64,000 nucleotides of DNA, from the NCBI GenBank assembly GCA_029204225.1, contig CM055111.1, positions 23,126,899 through 23,190,898 of the forward strand, given 5' to 3'. Every line of letters starts with the position of its first letter. Position 1 is the first letter of the stretch. Below the pieces are notes generated by a model. That model was not told where the DNA came from, made no database searches, and saw only the letters and a program-made list of their open reading frames with translations. Made by a program: the position numbers and the translations under genes. This DNA is from Diphasiastrum complanatum. Taxonomy: Eukaryota > Streptophyta > Lycopodiopsida > Lycopodiales > Lycopodiaceae. Positions 34,112 to 45,050 of this stretch are shown one piece after another.

Positions 34112-35206
34112 TGTTAGCAGATTCCAGAGAATCCCCAGATGCTGAGCCAAGCCAAAGACATAGAATACCTCTCACCCATGACCGAGGAGGTCTCAAAAGA
34201 AGGAGAGCAAAAGAAGCTGAGAGCCGAGCATGAGAGTCGAGAAATTACTAGCTAGGATGACAGTGAAATATCTATGTGAGCCTACATGGTGTATCCCAGA
34301 GAAGGAATGACCATGTAGGAGCTAGTCATATTTCCTAGGCTTTGTAAATACATGTAGACCCCCCTTAAATTAGTTAGAGTGAGCCACCTATTGATGGTGA
34401 CCTTTAGTGGAAGAGCAAATTCTACATGTAATTTCTAATTTGGTGGAATTGCCACTTGGGCTCAACATGGGCAGCCTTCTTGCTTATTTAAGGGCCCCCT
34501 TCTCTTGTGAGGGAGCTTTGAATGTATTGTCAAGTTCTCTTGAGCAAATAAAGAAGATCCTCCACGAGTTTTTGATAATTGCTAAGCTCCTTATTCATGG
34601 TATTGTTCTTGAGTGAAGTTTCTATGAACATGCTTGATTTCTTTGTATTGTGGATAGTTTCTTGTTTCCTTGTTTCTTGCTTAGTTGTGGATTAGGATTC
34701 ATTTCTTGTTTGTGGAATAAGGTAGGAATCAGCACTCAAGTAAACTAAACAGACTGGAATAGTGGTGTAGATCTTGCATACTTTCTTACATTCTAGTTCT
34801 TAATTGTTTTTTTGCAATCTAGGCATCAAGAAATGAGTATTTCTTGATTCTTAGACTGTTAAAATGCTGTTAGGAATCTAGTACTTGTTTCAGTAGTTAA
34901 TCTTGTTCTTGATCACTTTTTGATTTAGTAGATAGTGGTAGGATTGCTCCCTATTTCAGAATATTGATCTTCTTGAGCTATGTCTGGTTACATGACTGGT
35001 TTATGCATGTAGTTGAGTATCGGATCCGTGACTCCCACTAACAGGCTGGGAAATACATGTTGCATCTGAGTAACACTTCTGTTTAGTAACTGTTCTAATA
35101 AGAAGAAGAACCGTAAAAAATCGCAACTACAGATAAACGAAGAAAGAACGATAAGAAGTCAAAGAAAAATAAAACTGTGTTCATAGATTCAGTGAATCTG
35201 TGAACA
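34112..35206 (+). mobile_element. LTR-D, complete 1.1-kb gypsy-type LTR
   Basis: TGTTAGCAG.. to ..CTGTGAACA, 1095 bp. The first about 680 bp match the minus-strand LTR at 54845-55506 (GAATCCCCAGATGCTGAGCC, GACCATGTAGGA, GAGTGAGCCACC). A primer site follows. It begins inside copia-A sequence, so it inserted there or was joined to it. Confidence 0.85.
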
Positions 35207-35208
35207 TT

Positions 35209-35226
35209 TGGCGCCATTCCGCAGCT
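35209..35226 (+). promoter_or_regulatory. Primer-binding site of LTR-D element
   Basis: TGGCGCCATTCCGCAGCT, two bases after the LTR end. The first seven bases equal the tRNA-Asp-type site TGGCGCC used by many plant gypsy elements; the rest has drifted. Confidence 0.7.
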
Positions 35227-35474
35227 ACCCAGACATTAAACCGTCCGAAATAATTCCGATATGTGTGGCAAAACCATCGCTCTTAGGACTTCCACACCTC
35301 TATTACAGAGCTCACCACTTTCATCATGACTAGCGCAAAGCTCAGTTCTCAACCAATTTTTTTGGTGTTTATGTTTTTTTTTTTTCCAGCCTCTAAGGCT
35401 TTGGGAGATGGTGGTTCAGTCGAAATGCCAATCAGAGGTGTCGTTTGAAATTTCTGTGGTCTGGCATGGAGTTG

Positions 35475-35665
35475 GTCAGTTGAGATGGTGAGGAATCCCG
35501 TCGGTCGAGATTGGACCAAGAACCGTCAGTCGAGATCTGGCGCGAACTCGTCGGTCGAGATCTGACATGAACCCGTCGGTCGAGATCTAATCGAAAATCC
35601 ATCAGTCGAGATCTGACACTAACCCGTTGGTCGAGATCTGACACGAACCCATCAAATCTTGACCG
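35475..35665 (+). repeat. 25-bp tandem array (GGTCGAGATCTG), about 7 units
   Basis: Units such as GGTCGAGATCTGACATGAAC repeat every 25 bases. The flank before it (GGGAGATGGTGGTTCAGTCG) is the same as before the 57-kb array. The array points opposite to the ORF at 36417, while the short array at 36255-36385 has the expected orientation, so this leader is rearranged. Confidence 0.85.
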
Positions 35666-36416
35666 ACGCTTCTCATTCAAAATCCAACGAACAAACACGT
35701 CCCATCGTGCTCGAACCCAGCCGACAATGTCTATATATGCCATCACCTTTACGCCATTCGCACCTCAGCGAAGTGCAAACTCTAGAGCTCTTTGGCGACG
35801 ATCTACTCGCGATTTTCTGGCTCTCCTACACGATCTTGGCGCTCTCTCGTTCTGTGCATCAGTGGTTGCTTCCACACCATCTCCACCCAGTATCAGCCAT
35901 CCTAGTGTGTTTCCCATTGAGAGCGCCATCATAAACAGTCTCCAAACCTAATATCGCCAGTGGAGAACAAAGCATTTGAAACATTTCGCATGCTGAGGAT
36001 CTCCAAACATCCGTTTTCACCGAAAGCTACTTTCTTTACATCTCCCAATATTTTCATCTCTTCCGCTTAGTCACAAACATATCATGACATCTTCTTTTTC
36101 GAAACTTCTACCTTCCATTGTTCACACCGTACTTCGTTTGCCACACATCACCCTTCTATTCACAACACCGCCACTTTCACACACCTTCCTTCCCAACCTC
36201 AATTCCTCACAGTCCGTTCCTTTCCCGCCATCACTCCCTTCAGCTAGGCTTTCCATTACATCTTAGTTGACGCCTTTCCATCACATCTCAGTGGATGCCC
36301 TCCGCTCACATCTCAGCCGATGCCTTCCGATCAAATCTCAACCGATGCCTGTTAACCCTGTTTGAAATCTCAATCGACACCCTTTTTCCAAATTCTTATT
36401 TTCCAGTTTTTTCATC
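35666..36416 (+). other. Leader of ORF-X copy 4, with short repeat array
   Basis: C/T-rich leader. 36255-36385 carries four or five units of CATCTCAGCCGATGCC. Ends TTTTTTCATC before the ATG at 36417. No coding similarity. Confidence 0.6.
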
Positions 36417-38805
36417 ATGTCTACCAACCTTGCCTCCAGTTCTGATGACCCTGATGCCAATAAGCTCGACAATCAATTGTACAAATTGGATCTTACTGAA
36501 ATGCAACACTGGTACCAATAGGCAACATCCTTATTTCAAGCCATTGAATTCCAGATGCCAATCCTGATGGGGTATCAAAGTCCGTACCTTGTGCATATGA
36601 TATATGCCAACTACAATGCTACAACAAGGTCGTGCCAGCTAATAGTTCCTCCTGTGAGGAACTATGTTTACAACATATCATTTGCACCGGCCGACTTGCA
36701 ACCTTTTGAGTTCCCCAGAGGACCCAATGTAGTCACCAGGACACTTAAAAAAATTGAGCAGACAACATATTTCAAATTCATTGACCCATCCGTGGCCAAG
36801 TGGAAAAACAAGGACGGGTATTGAGTCGAAGAAATCAATGACCCACAACTACAAGCAACATGGACGTACTTGTAAGAGTGCACACAACGACCAAGAACCA
36901 AGTTGCAGAGGGTACCCATGTCCCTATTTCACATGATGGCAGATTCACGACTGCATTCCCAGAATCTCTATAATTGGGCACAGTTTTTTTCGAACTGACT
37001 TCATGAGTGCATTAAGAACAAGCAGTCGATAACTGTACTCGGATATCTCTTGATAGATATCACCCTCCACCAAGTCCAGAATGGGCCAAAGCTTCAACAA
37101 CACTTGTAGCTTGCGAACAAGGCATGGGAAAAGTGACGACGAGCCGGAGAAGGGGAAGCAGCCAGGAAGAAGTCTAACCCCTCCATTAACCACCACCACC
37201 ACAACAGTTACTAACATCATTCCTCCACTCCCTCCACTACCTCCACCTCCACCTCCATCTTTAGCTCTAACCCAACATTTATTTTTTGGTTTAGCCTCAC
37301 CATCCCACACCCCAGATCAGTACCCAACCCTCACTAACCCTGAGAAGCTCACCGAAGCAGCCAAATGCTCAATGATCGGCCTATCCGAAATGAGCTTCCA
37401 TATGCATTGGTTGGTTATCCAATATCAAATGTTCGAGAGTAGGGTCTAGCATCAAGACCAAGAAATTGTGCAATATCAGAGGCTGGCCAAAGAGAAAGAA
37501 AGAGAGACAGTGAAAATCAAATCCGTGATGGTCGGGCAAAAGACCACTCTGGAAGAGGTCCAACAACAACTGAAGCACCAGATGGTCCAAATCGACCAAG
37601 TACGGGATGGATCATCGGGTGCAATGACAGTCACCACTCCTCTAGTCAAGCCCGAGGATATTCATTTCCAGGCCCCACAGGCCTCATCCATCTGGATGGA
37701 GAAATATGTACGACTAATCCAAGAATGAGAGGGCGAGAAGAAAATTTTTGAAAACATTGTGGCCAAGCAAGAGAAGATCATCTTGGAGTCCCAGAAGCAG
37801 CTGGAAGATACCACGAAGATCCTAAAACAAGTCTTGGACAAGGTGAACCAGTTATGGGACACGGCGTGTAAGGCCCAAGCAGGCGCTCAATCAATGAGGC
37901 CACGAGACGATGATGAGAATGATAGAGCAGGAAATCAGGACAGGCAAACCCAATCTTCAAACGGTAGCTCGGGATCGGGTGGCCAGAGAGCCGGTGCTGC
38001 TTCCAGGACTTTCCCCCGACCCCCTCCCACCTTTAACCCCTCCTCCTATTCTGCATTTAATTTTTCATAAACATTTATTCCAACTTACCCGATTCTTTCA
38101 TCTTCCCTCTCTCCATCACCTCCTAGCAAAATAATCGACCCATCAAAAGGTCCAGCTGACACATACAAGGCCCGACGGGATGAGTTCCTCCAACAACTCC
38201 ACTCCCCCGGTGCGACGTATAATTTGTTAAACCCATCCCTTCCGAAACCTGTCGTTTCCACACCCCTCTCTCCAGATCATTCCATTCCTGACCTTCTAGA
38301 AACTAACACCGACATGGGGGGTGATGATGACTTCCTGGCAGATCAACCAAAGACAAGAAGGTTCTCACCCAGACAAGATACGGGTGCAACTGAGCCGTCG
38401 ACAAGCGAGAAAGCCAAAGAAAAAGACACGGGCACCAAGGCCTTAGATGATTATCTAGCAAGGCCATCCAACCGCGTAGGACAACTTCTCCTACCAGGCC
38501 CAGAGGCAAATTGGCTGACACAAGAGAGTCAGAGAAATTTGAGAGGACCCAACATGAGGGGAGGCAAAGAGGATATAGATCAAAGCCAGTACTCCACCAT
38601 GGCTGAGATCATCGCAACGCTACAACCGCAACCGGAGTGGCGGAATAAAGTCTTGAAGGATAGCAGGCGACTCCAAGAATATATGAAGGCACTGACACGG
38701 AAGCGAGTGGATCCCTTCTACATGCCACCCAAACACAGAAACCCATGGCCGGAAGAAAAGCCACGAATGGAGTTGGTAAGCTGGCCAATCATTCCAGAAA
38801 TTTCC
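36417..38805 (+). pseudogene. ORF-X copy 4, 5' and middle parts
   Basis: ATG at 36417 (MSTNLASSSDDPDANKLDNQ; compare MASSSNPDNRPSNPFDEIDL at 41.6 kb). Then FQAIEFQMPILMGYQSP, AYxxW-like core IYANYNATTRSCQLIVPP, FEFPRGPNVVTRTLKKI, a Pro/Thr-rich stretch, a coiled coil (KQEKIILESQKQLEDTTKIL near 37.8 kb), a Gly/Ser-rich stretch, and the C-terminal domain start EIIATLQPQPEWRNKVLKDS and VDPFYMPPKHRNPW. Several stops up to 37.75 kb. It is cut by copia-A at 38805. This copy shows that ORF-X begins directly after LTR, primer site and leader. Confidence 0.75.
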
Positions 38806-39068
38806 AAGTTTGCACAAAGATAAACATCTCCAAGAAGCAGATTAGATCTAGCATAAGGAAGCTTGTTAGACATTGCATAAGATCCACCAATCTTATTGAT
38901 GCTAAAAGGGAACTTTGAAAAGTTGAGACCAATCTCCTTTTCCATTTCATCCTTTTTGTTATCCATAACAAAAGCATTAAGCTTGAAAAGTCTACCTTGT
39001 TTATTGTCCCTAGCAACCAAGATTTCTTCCTTTGTAATGAAACAAGCATCACCACCAAACTTTGCCAT
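38806..39068 (-). pseudogene. Copia-A segment after protease
   Basis: MAKFGGDACFITKEEILVAR, GRLFKLNAFVM and KLPYARSNLLLGDVYLCANL continue the copia-A protease frame after one stop. Its start (a resistance to proteins like KxFxLD..V) resembles the stretch before the pre-integrase zinc region, but the usual WHxRxGHLN is absent. The same segment occurs at 54365-54679. Confidence 0.7.
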
Positions 39069-40225
39069 GTATCATTTCTCTATCATTTGACCAACACTTA
39101 ATAAATTCTTTGAAAATGAAGGAATACAAAGAACACTATCAAGTCCTGCTTTCCTATTAGTAGAGAGACAAATAGGAATTGAACCAATACCTTCAATCAC
39201 ACACTCACCGCCATTGGCCATGTGAATTGCTTTCTTGGCTCCATCATAAGTGACCAAAGAAGTATAGAACTCCGAGTGAATAGTCATGTGTGAACTAGCT
39301 CCACTATCAATCCACCATAAATCTCTGTCACCTTCACTTGATATTAGACTTGAAGAACACATCAAAAGAGAATCACCACCACCTAGATCCTCATCATTAG
39401 TAGTAAAGTTGATTTGCTTGCTACCTTCATCTCTTTGTTTCTTCAAACATTCATTTGCAAAATGCCCTTTGCTTCCACACTAAAAGCATTTCAACTTAGA
39501 CTTATCTTTTTTTTTGCCAAAAGAGGAAGTCTCACCTTGATCTTGCCCTTTAGACCACTTGTCTTTACCTTTGCCCTTGAACTTGTCTTTGATGAACATA
39601 GCCTCCTCTTCATAATGAGATGTTGATGTAGATCCACCTTTTTTTAAATGAAGCCTATACTCCTCATTCGCCAAGATCTCTTGCAAATCCACAATACTTG
39701 GCAAAGTCTTTTGAATAGCAAAACTTTGAACAAGATTAGCATGATCATCCAACAAGCCATTAAGTATAACTTGAACAAGTTCTACCTCCTTAATGCTTTC
39801 ATCAATACATGCTAACTCATCATTGAATGCTTTAACCCTAAAAACAAAAGCATGAGTACTCTCTTCCTTCTTTTGCAAACTTTGAAAGATTTGCCTCCTA
39901 AGAGTAAGCACTCTTGATGTATACTTGGATTCATAAAGCTTCTTCAAAGCTTCCCAAGCCTCCAAAGATGATGTGATGTGCACTTACCAATCTCCTTGAG
40001 AGGTTCATTGCTAACATTCATCTCAATCATGTATAGAACTGGTTTGGCCCTCTTATCATACCTCATTTGATCTCGTTGAGCTGCTGGTCTCTTCTCCAAA
40101 CCTACAACAATATCCAAAACATCATTCATCTCAAAATGTGATTGTATCCTCACTTTTCACGATGAATAGCTACTTGAGGTAAGCCTGTCATTGCCTTCGA
40201 ACATGAATCCACCACTTGTAGCCAT
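39069..40225 (-). pseudogene. Copia-A gag and protease
   Basis: Gag from ATG 40225 (MATSGGFMFEGNDRLTSS) with TGA at 40157-40159 in place of the usual Trp (YSSWKVRIQ). A frameshift near 39980, then LEAWEALKKLYESKYTS, LRRQIFQSLQKKEE, LNGLLDDHANLVQSF. The zinc knuckle has TAG for an aromatic codon (CF*CGSKGHFANEC) at 39.48 kb. The protease site WWIDSGASSHMT lies near 39.3 kb and NLLSVGQMIEK closes it. Otherwise open over long stretches, so fairly young. Confidence 0.9.
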
Positions 40226-40729
40226 ATTGCAATGACATGATGTTCTTCTTTCAACCTGTTCCAATGCACAAAGCACTCTCTTGAATGTCAACAAATGAAT
40301 TCAAGAAGAAATCACAAAGATATGGAGCCTCTCAAATCTTCTTGCCACTTCCTAAGATTGAAACACACTCAAATCAAGTTCAGTAACCTCACAAACTAGA
40401 TATCCAATCAAAATTAGGGTTTTGACAAAATCACAAAAAATTGAATATCTCAAATTTTACATGCAATTTTTAAAAACTTGACATGTCATCTTGTAGCCTC
40501 CAATGAGACCCTCCTAATGCACAAAAAATTGGCTAATTCTAGTAAACCAAGAAATCAAAATTAATCAAGTATATAAACCTATATTGAGTTTTGACCTACA
40601 AAAGATCAATTCTACATATGCAAAAAATGGAGGTTTTTGAGTAGAAATCAATCTAGCATGCTCTAGCATTGGTAACTCCTCCAAATCCTTGCTAAATGTG
40701 GTTGTTCCTTTCATAACCTGAACACAATA
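40226..40729 (-). other. Copia-A leader
   Basis: Untranslated leader between primer site and gag ATG. AT-rich, no frame of note. Confidence 0.6.
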
Positions 40730-40741
40730 GCTCTAATACCA
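40730..40741 (-). promoter_or_regulatory. Primer-binding site, tRNA-Met type
   Basis: Minus-strand TGGTATTAGAGC, one base from the usual site, directly after the LTR end ..CCTTCACA. Confidence 0.85.
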
Positions 40742-41240
40742 TGTGAAGGATTTCAGATCATTCAAGATCCAAATCCATGTGCCTGATCTTTGGTTACAAA
40801 GAGAGCAAACCAACAATCCTGCCAATGTAGAAAAATCAGCATCTACATACAAAATGAGATGCAAACTCTAAGAGATACTGATAGAACATAAACCAAAACA
40901 TAAAAAATAGTTTATTATAGTACCCTACTATATTTCACACGTGTGTCTCCAAAAACAGCAATAAATGATCATTCTACACATAGAATTGCAAGATAACATC
41001 ATGAGAGTGCAACAATGAGTAGTAGAACCCGAAGAGAACCATGTATAATAATGAAATGAGAGAGAGAAAAGAGAAAATCCCTTTCTCCATGAGTTACAAC
41101 AATATATAGGAGGTCCAAACCTTACTTTGCCACTTGGCTTTCCCTCCAATATGAATAACCCTACTATTTTGGGACTAGATTCAATGCACCCAAAGTTAAA
41201 AGTTAAATCTCTCTCAAACTTGACTACCAACTTTCCCACA
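40742..41240 (-). mobile_element. Copia-A 5' LTR
   Basis: TGTGGGAAAGTTGG at 41240 to CCTTCACA at 40742, 499 bp. A TATA-like CTCCTATATATTG lies near 41.1 kb followed by a CTCTCTCTC stretch, as expected for U3/R. The inner end is exact; the outer end is the best TG candidate. Confidence 0.7.
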
Positions 41241-41375
41241 CTTTCAAAAAGTGTTTATTGAATGTATTTTAACTAATATAGCTTCAAAAAGTTTATCTCT
41301 AAGTCTAAAATGAGTTTTGGCCTCAATTGACAATTTACCAAAATATGACTAAACTTATTGAAATCTCTCATACGT

Positions 41376-41755
41376 GGTACCTTGGTACTCAATAAAAATC
41401 GGTTCTTTTTGTCATCCCACGTGGCATAGGCCATGAGGAGGAAATCCATGTTAAGGGCGATGGTGAAAAGCGGTGGGTGAATGCCCATTGCTTGGAGGAG
41501 AGGGCCAGCTGCTTGGACCCAAGGGGCGATCTGAGATACCATAGGAAGAGCCTAGATGTGGGTGTCATTAGGGATTTCATGCTTAATGATTAGTTTAAGA
41601 TCGATCTCATCGAAAGGGTTGGATGGCCGATTGTCGGGGTTAGAAGAGGATGCCATGATGATGAAGTCGGTTAGGAGTAGGGTAAGGGCTAAGTAGGATG
41701 TGGTAGTGACTGGGAGGGGAAAAAGAGAAAAATTGATAGAAAAAGAGGAAAACAT
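41376..41755 (-). pseudogene. ORF-X copy 5, N-terminus
   Basis: Likely start at 41658 (MASSSNPDNRPSNPFDEIDL). After one stop: VQAAGPLLQAMGIHPPLF, LNMDFLLMAYATWDDKKN, RFLLSTKVP, matching copy 3. Similarity ends near 41376. A minus-strand CTCTATATAAGG at about 41965-41977 lies 300 bases upstream and could be a TATA box in the original LTR. Confidence 0.7.
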
Positions 41756-42319
41756 GTTAAATATTTTTTAAAAAATTTAAAAAACTGAAAGGCTGGATTT
41801 CGAGTGATTGGGAATGGAAAGGGTGGAAACAAGAGTGCAACGGGGGGTTATGGATGCCGAGGAAGGCGTGTGTGAATTTCGGTCCAAATAGAGATAGTTG
41901 ATTTTCGCCGAAAAATTCGGCAAGGGCTTCGCTGTGTGAAGTGCCAAATGACTCGCGTTCCCTCCTTATATAGAGGAGAATTAGAGTGTATATTAGGAGA
42001 AGTGTATTTTCCACTGCTCAGTTCCATACCAGATTTCGCAGGGACCTTCTTCACAATATTCTAAGACCCCATAGAAGTTGATACATCAGTTAAAGTGATT
42101 TTTACCTTTATTTTTTGTACTTTTTTTGGATATCTTCAAATCAGATCTTCATGTTTTGAGATTAAGTGTTGCATGATGTTGATCTTCTACCTTGTTGATC
42201 CTATCTAGACTTGAATCTTGCTAGATTTGACTATATCCTAGTAGATCTGGCTTGATTTCGTCAAATCTGAGTGTGATGACTTCTTGTAATGTATGATCTG
42301 ATCCATGTATGTGCTATTT
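41756..42319. other. ORF-X leader or LTR end, then unassigned
   Basis: 41756-42060 is the untranslated sequence upstream of ORF-X copy 5. 42061-42319 shows nothing recognisable apart from repeated CTAGAT/AGATCT words. Confidence 0.4.
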
Positions 42320-42530
42320 ATCATCACCAAGCTGGATCTGTGTTACTACGGTGGCCAGTACTTGTGTAGTCATCTACCGTTGATGGGCGTATCAAATGGT
42401 GTCCCATCCAATTGTTCAAGATTCATGGCTCCATGGCTAAGGATCTCTTTGCCACGATACGGGCCTTTGCCAGTGAACTTCAATTTTTCTTTGATCGCCT
42501 TAGTCTTATATGTGATACCATATATTTGTA
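42320..42530 (-). pseudogene. Gypsy integrase C-terminal scrap
   Basis: EKLKFTGKGPY, LEQLDGTPFDTPINGR and LHKYW match the last 70 codons of the gypsy integrase at 30553-30771. Two stops. Nothing else of the element is adjacent. Confidence 0.75.
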
Positions 42531-43348
42531 TATATATTCAAAAATGGCAATTTATACTTAGAAATGAGGGTATGTGCTTGACAACTATATATTTTGATGG
42601 GCCTACACCATTTTCTTGAGTATAATTGTTAAGGACCTACCTTTTACTTAAAGACACGACCTCCTGAAATGAAACGACACTTGGATATGAAGCAACTGAA
42701 TTTGAATCATCACAATGAACCATCAATTGTACAATTTATCTATACTTGTAAGTTACATGATAATTAGAATTTGTAAATGGAGCGATGCACCAGGAATTTC
42801 AAGTGGTGTGTTTGTTTGTTCCGTAGGCTATAAAAGTAGACATGCTTCATTCTCCCATTTACTGAGAAAGAGAGAGTTATTGTATGTTTGAGATTGGAGA
42901 AATGAATAGAGTGATGAAGGTTATCCTTTCTGATTTCTGTTCTCCGCACTATTGAGTGTGAGTGATTTTGAGTCTACTAGCAATCTCATATGCAGAACTT
43001 CAATCATTCTTTGGTCAAACAGTACGATAATCCATTACAGTCATTTTCTGTGTTTTTGTGAAGATGAATTAATAAACTGTCTTTAAACTATTTTTACCCA
43101 TCTGTGTGAATATTTTGTATTTGACATTCCAGTGAAATATCCCTTGGTGCAGTTTTCCATAGTTGCTGATAGAAAATATGTATGTTGTAAAATGGTAGTC
43201 CCTGACTGAGGAACTGAGTTATTGATCTGTATTCATGTTTGTAACAAAGATAATTGTTTCTAACATATTTGTGAACTACTTGAGTTCTTTAACCATGACT
43301 GGACTTTAGTTGAGTTAGAATCAAAGTAGAATCACTGTGTTACTATAC
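42531..43348. other. Unassigned; possible LTR
   Basis: GGCTATAAAAGTAGACATGC near 42.83 kb is a good TATA box and is followed by GAGAAAGAGAGAG, the layout of a plant LTR, but no second copy is present to confirm it. Confidence 0.4.
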
Positions 43349-43586
43349 TGTGGGTCCTATTAGTAGATAAGAATCAGTTGGCCTTGCCACAAGGCGAGTC
43401 GATGGGACACGTGTCCCGTCAACGGCAACCTGGGTCATGCACGAGTTGCCTTAGTGAAGAACTATATATACAGTGTATTTTCATTTCGAGAAATACAGTT
43501 GCTACGTGAGCTTGGTATGGAGAGTGTTTTCTGTTTGTGTTACTGTATAGCATGATCTGTGTTCCTGTTGGAAGCACATTCTAAGC
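43349..43586 (+). mobile_element. Copia-C 5' LTR (short)
   Basis: TGTGGGTCCTATTAG to CATTCTAAGC, 238 bp, matching 50833-51066 almost end to end (GCCTTGCCAC, GAGAAATACAGTTGC). ACTATATATACAG is the TATA box. The primer site follows at once. Confidence 0.85.
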
Positions 43587-43598
43587 TGGTATCAAAGC
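43587..43598 (+). promoter_or_regulatory. Primer-binding site, tRNA-Met type
   Basis: TGGTATCAAAGC, one base from the usual site, directly after the LTR. Confidence 0.85.
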
Positions 43599-44883
43599 CG
43601 TACAAGGAGTGTACACCACAGTACAGTGTCACCGTTGACAAGAGCTTCGAGAGTAGAGCAGTCTTCTGAGAGTTCGGGGTTTACGGCGGGTTGTAGACAG
43701 AAAGTAAAGCACTGGTGCACGGTTTCTAGTTTATAGAGGCTTGCCAAGCTCACCAAAGAGCTTATTAGCCTGTGCATAGCATCAGACAGGGATAAATTTG
43801 GTGGAAAATTGACAATTTTGAAGCCAGTTGAAAATTGAAACCGGTTTGGGGTTACGGTTTTCTATACATAGCTGGTGATTTCTTCGCTGTTTGTGCTCTG
43901 TTTTGGATGTCGTAAAGATAGGAAGGAAGCTAATCATACTGCCAATCATTCATGGAGAGATTTTGAGTTTTATGTTGCCTACAGACAGATAACTTAGCAG
44001 ATCTGTGGTAAAAAGTGAGAAAAAGCCATTTTTTCAAATTGAGCAAAAATCACCGTTTCTCCATGGAATTCCATGTTCTATAGACTTGGAATCACTAGGG
44101 CGACCCTGCTCTAAGCCCCAAATCGTGCTCAATTCAATCAAAAATGGAGTTTGAGCAGGCTAGAAATAGGCTGGGAAGGCGCGGTCGTGCAGAGAAGGTG
44201 GAGACAGATCATGGGCTAGTCACACGCCCTCACCCGAGTGGGTATTTAGTGCACGAAGGTGCCTAGCGGATGTGTGGAGGTCCATCGATGCCCAGAAGGA
44301 TTAAGAGCCATATGATTGAGTTCCATCATGATGGACGGTGCTGATTAAAGGGCCTGAGAAGCAACGTGAATCGTTGGATCCAAGATAGCCATTGAATTGC
44401 TTTGGAACCATTTTAAACTTCAAATAAAGGGGCTTGAAGGGCAAAGTGAACCTCAACTTATTTAAAAATCTTCATTTTGAAATTGGAGTCGGGTCCCAAT
44501 TTTCTTCAAGGTTGAAGTTTCTTCAAGCTGAAGAAACAGTTCAAAAACTAGAAAAGCCCTTATTTTCTAGTCCTTAAGCCTATTTGACTCAAACGAAAGG
44601 CAATAACCTCCAAATGAAGGGCACCCGGACTGTACCTGCAAGTACGGTACCACAAAACAAAGTGATTGCAGCGGAGAAAGTGTTCAAAGTGCACCAAATG
44701 CAATTTCACCATTCCATTGGGCACGTAGTTGAGAGTTGGCGACAAAGTGCATTTCGGAAGACAACATCGATTTGGCTTTCAATTTGGTAGAAAAGCAGTG
44801 GGTGGCCTGGCAAAAAATAAATAGCAAGTCATTTTTTTCAACTTCTGACATCACAGTGGGCCTCGGCATATAGCTTATAGCCT
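43599..44883 (+). other. Copia-C leader, long and noncoding
   Basis: About 1.3 kb between primer site and gag. No frame with similarity. Long for a copia leader, so part may be a separate insertion. Confidence 0.5.
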
Positions 44884-45050
44884 ATGGTTGAAGTTTCAAG
44901 CAATTTTGCGATGACAAACATGGGAGAGTCCATTTTGAGTGAAAGTAACAAATTGGACGAGATTTCCAACTATGCAGTGTGGAAATTCAAAATGAAAAAC
45001 ACACTGATGGGGAAAGACGTGTGGGAAGTCGTCATAGGTGATGACAATGC
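44884..45050 (+). pseudogene. Copia-C gag N-terminus
   Basis: MGESILSESNKLDEISNYAV.., WKFKMKNTLMGKDVWEVV: the copia gag start. It breaks after DDNALK at an inversion breakpoint; the rest of gag reads on the other strand from about 46535. Confidence 0.85.
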
